From: CAZPLZ01 sp964587525
Lineage (GTDB): Bacteria > Oederibacteriota > CAKKQC01
Reading direction: 5' to 3'
Assembly: GCA_964587525.1 (NCBI GenBank)
Contig: CAZPLZ010000132.1
Span: 1-9,272 of the forward strand
DNA length: 9,272 nucleotides
Shown here: piece after piece, positions 7,812 to 9,272 of the stretch
Layout of the letters: the number at the start of each line of letters is the position of its first letter
Numbering within the stretch: position 1 is the stretch's first letter
The notes under the pieces: model-generated
Databases searched by the model: none
What the model was told of the DNA's origin: nothing
Seen by the model: the letters and a program-made list of their open reading frames with translations, nothing else
Made by a program: the position numbers and the translations under genes

Positions 7812-7817
7812 CCTCCT
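7812..7817 (-). promoter_or_regulatory. Strong Shine-Dalgarno fixing the CRTAC1 lipoprotein start
   Basis: On the minus strand AGGAGG stands six bases before the ATG at 7805. It is the only perfect Shine-Dalgarno found next to a start in the window. It selects the lipoprotein start over in-frame ATGs further upstream. Confidence 0.8.
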
Positions 7818-7832
7818 GACCCAGGCCAGCAT

Positions 7833-7838
7833 ATCATA
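7833..7838 (-). promoter_or_regulatory. Candidate -10 element for the CRTAC1 lipoprotein gene
   Basis: The minus strand reads TATGAT, five of six to TATAAT, 27 bases before the ATG at 7805. That would give a leader of about 20 bases containing the AGGAGG. The -35 position is poor (ATCATA at 17 bases). The element sits in the 51-base gap shared with the divergent membrane-protein gene, whose own promoter must also lie here or within the start of the neighbouring gene. Confidence 0.3.
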
Positions 7839-7856
7839 AGTCCACAGCAAATCTGT

Positions 7857-9230
7857 ATGATCCCATTGAAGCCAATGACAAAGCTTCTTCTCCTCCTTTA
7901 CATGCTGACGGGCATGTGCGCGTTGGTGTACCAACTCCTGTGGACCCGGTGGTTGGGTTTGCTCTTAGGAAATTTTGCAACGGCCACCGCCACCGTGGTG
8001 GCTACCTTCATGGCGGGCCTCGGTCTTGGGTATGCCCTCATGGGTCGCGTGGTCGTCTTGCGTCATCCGCGCACTGCTCTTCAACTTTACGCACTTCTGG
8101 AAGCCGGTCTCGCTGGGCTGGCTGCACTTTCTCCTTTCTTGTTTTCAGCATCCTCGACGCTCTATCTGGCGATCGCGCAATCCTTCGATCTCGCCTACGT
8201 GCGGGCCCTGGTGTGCGCCGTTCTGCTCCTGCCACCCACGATCCTCATGGGCGCCACACTTCCTGCGCTTGTGCAAACGCTTTCGGCCATAAGCCCCCGC
8301 ACGCTGGGCCCTCTCTACGCGCTCAACACGTTTGGCGGGGCGCTGGGTCCGCTGCTGGCGGCGTTTGTCATGCTGCCACACCTGGGGCTCAAACTGACCT
8401 TGTGGCTGACCTGCGCGCTGAATGTGGCCTGCGCCGCCACCGCCTTCTGGCTCGCCCGGCGCTGGCCAGCATTGTCCCCCCTCACCCTACCCTCTCCCCC
8501 ACAAAGTGGGGGAGAGGGAAAGGGAGAGGGGGAGAGCCCCCCTCCTACCCTCTCCCCCTCTGGGGGAGAGGGTGAGGGAGAGGGGGACCTTCTTCCTGGG
8601 CGGGCGTTACCAGCTTGGCTGCCCTACGCGCTTGGGGGCATCTCGGGCTTTCTCGCGCTGGCGTTTGAGGTCGCCTTAACCCGCCTCACCGTCCTCACGA
8701 TCACCGGCGGGTCAGTGTACGGCTTCGCGCTCATCCTCTCGGCGTTCCTGACCGGCCTGGCTCTTGGCGCTTACCTCCTCAAGCACGCGCGCCTTAAGAG
8801 CCCGGATCAAGTCCTGCTGATCTTCGCCGCCGCCTTCGGTGTGATCTGGCTCTTCTCGCTTGCCACTCCCTTTTGGGACCGCCTGCCTCCGCTGCTTGCT
8901 CAGTTCTGGTCGCGCCCCACGTCGTTTGGCACGCTCTCCCTCTTTAACAGCCTGGTCGTCTTCGTGCTGTTGCTCACCGTCGCGACCGCATTTGGATTCT
9001 CGCTGCCGTTGCTGGCCGCCACGCTACGCACCCGTAGCAGCAAGACGATCGGACAGTTGTTTGCAGCCAATACGCTGGGGGGAGTGCTGGGGGCGTTGCT
9101 GACGGGGTTTGTGCTGCTGCGGGTCCTGGGACTGAACTTCACGCTGCTCGCCTTGGGCGAAACGGCCCTGCTCATAGCGCTGGGCGCTGTTCTGCTCGCC
9201 CGTCCTACATACAAGTCCACGCCGTGTTAG
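7857..9230 (+). CDS. Spermidine-synthase-like 12-helix membrane protein without the synthase domain
   Basis: The 457-residue product matches the membrane part of fused MFS/spermidine-synthase-like proteins, shown by the opening LTGMCALVYQLLWTR followed by a glycine-rich GLGLGYALMG helix. Twelve likely transmembrane segments fall in two groups of six (about 9-200 and 253-448). The halves are internally duplicated: GPLYALNTFGGALGPLLAAF (151-170) matches GQLFAANTLGGVLGALLTGF (399-418), each after a TLPAL or SLPLL motif. Residues 207-246 are a Pro/Ser then Gly/Glu-rich linker encoded by two palindromic repeats. Family members often continue into a cytoplasmic Rossmann-like synthase domain, but here the frame stops after LLARPTYKSTPC. 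The substrate is unknown, and polyamine synthesis should not be assumed. ATG 7857 and ATG 7875 (weak GAAG upstream) both fit; the longer form is given. The gene is divergent from the CRTAC1 lipoprotein gene. Confidence 0.85.
   Translation: MIPLKPMTKLLLLLYMLTGMCALVYQLLWTRWLGLLLGNFATATATVVATFMAGLGLGYALMGRVVVLRHPRTALQLYALLEAGLAGLAALSPFLFSASSTLYLAIAQSFDLAYVRALVCAVLLLPPTILMGATLPALVQTLSAISPRTLGPLYALNTFGGALGPLLAAFVMLPHLGLKLTLWLTCALNVACAATAFWLARRWPALSPLTLPSPPQSGGEGKGEGESPPPTLSPSGGEGEGEGDLLPGRALPAWLPYALGGISGFLALAFEVALTRLTVLTITGGSVYGFALILSAFLTGLALGAYLLKHARLKSPDQVLLIFAAAFGVIWLFSLATPFWDRLPPLLAQFWSRPTSFGTLSLFNSLVVFVLLLTVATAFGFSLPLLAATLRTRSSKTIGQLFAANTLGGVLGALLTGFVLLRVLGLNFTLLALGETALLIALGAVLLARPTYKSTPC
8476..8587. 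repeat. Tandem pair of GC-rich palindromic repeats inside a coding region
   Basis: Copy A (about 8476-8536) has a perfect 13-base stem, 8490-8502 with 8506-8518, around an AAA loop. Copy B (about 8537-8587) has a perfect 11-base stem, 8548-8558 with 8562-8572, around a TCT loop. Both begin CCCCCCTC and contain TACCCTCTCCCC, and both end in GGGAGAGGGGGA, so they are direct copies of one unit. Copy A shares its leader and stem with the copy at 364-403. The reading frame of the membrane protein stays open through both, producing a low-complexity loop between transmembrane segments 6 and 7. Confidence 0.9.
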
Positions 9231-9247
9231 TCAAGAAAGGGCCGCTT

Positions 9248-9269
9248 CGGGTTCCTTGTTGGAAACCCG
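9248..9269 (+). terminator. Hairpin after the membrane-protein gene, possible terminator (truncated)
   Basis: CGGGTTCC (9248-9255) pairs with GGAAACCCG (9261-9269) around TTGTT with one bulged A, 18 bases after the stop codon. The window ends at TT three bases later, so it cannot be seen whether a T-tract follows. Confidence 0.35.
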
Positions 9270-9272
9270 GTT

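Noticed and set aside
7500..7856. In-frame upstream extension of the 12-helix membrane protein
   Set aside because: The frame is open but antisense to the TPR region of the CRTAC1 gene. The added residues have no family similarity, and the family normally begins close to the first membrane helix.
7806..7934. 43-codon upstream extension of the CRTAC1 lipoprotein
   Set aside because: It would place the lipoprotein signal inside the chain and ignore the perfect AGGAGG before the ATG at 7805. It also overlaps the start of the divergent gene.
8476..8587. CRISPR-like or tandem array
   Set aside because: There are only two adjacent units with no unique spacers, and each is itself a hairpin. This is a palindromic repeat family, not a CRISPR.
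7857..9230. Annotation as a functional spermidine synthase
   Set aside because: The catalytic synthase domain is absent; only the transmembrane part is present.

Overview
The window is GC-rich and densely coding, and it has a bacterial layout with five protein genes. Two lipoproteins with clear lipoboxes, one of them CsgG-like, point to a Gram-negative-type (diderm) cell envelope. The phylum cannot be fixed from this sequence. The mix of a CRTAC1-type FG-GAP protein, a long DUF11-type surface protein and GC-rich palindromic repeats fits an uncultivated environmental lineage, but that is inference only.

Layout, left to right. (1) 1-357, minus: N-terminal part of rlmN (radical-SAM 23S rRNA/tRNA methyltransferase), cut by the window edge exactly at the third cluster cysteine. 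(2) 364-403: a GC-rich palindromic repeat directly in front of rlmN that probably supplies its ribosome-binding region. (3) 447-1385, minus: a lipoprotein with a CsgG/LpoB-like core and a long low-complexity insert, upstream of rlmN on the same strand. (4) 1386-1549: a divergent intergenic region with an extended -10 promoter candidate and a 10-codon mini-ORF. (5) 1550-5518, plus: a 1322-residue exported, cysteine-rich surface protein with three DUF11-like modules, an unrecognised central region and an Ig-like module. (6) 5535-7805, minus, converging on the previous gene with a 16-base gap: a CRTAC1-family lipoprotein with TPR-like helices, seven FG-GAP calcium motifs and an ASPIC/UnbV domain. 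(7) 7857-9230, plus, divergent from it: a 12-helix membrane protein matching the membrane half of spermidine-synthase-like fused transporters but with no synthase domain. Its middle loop is encoded by two tandem copies of the repeat found in front of rlmN. (8) 9248-9269: a hairpin after the last gene.

Apart from rlmN, every gene product is exported, lipid-anchored or membrane-embedded, so this is mainly a cell-envelope locus. The CsgG-like lipoprotein and the large secreted protein share a divergent control region, so a role in assembling or exporting the surface protein is a testable idea. The CRTAC1 lipoprotein and the 12-helix protein form a second divergent pair with a very short shared promoter region. 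No RNA genes, CRISPR arrays, transposases or integrases were found.
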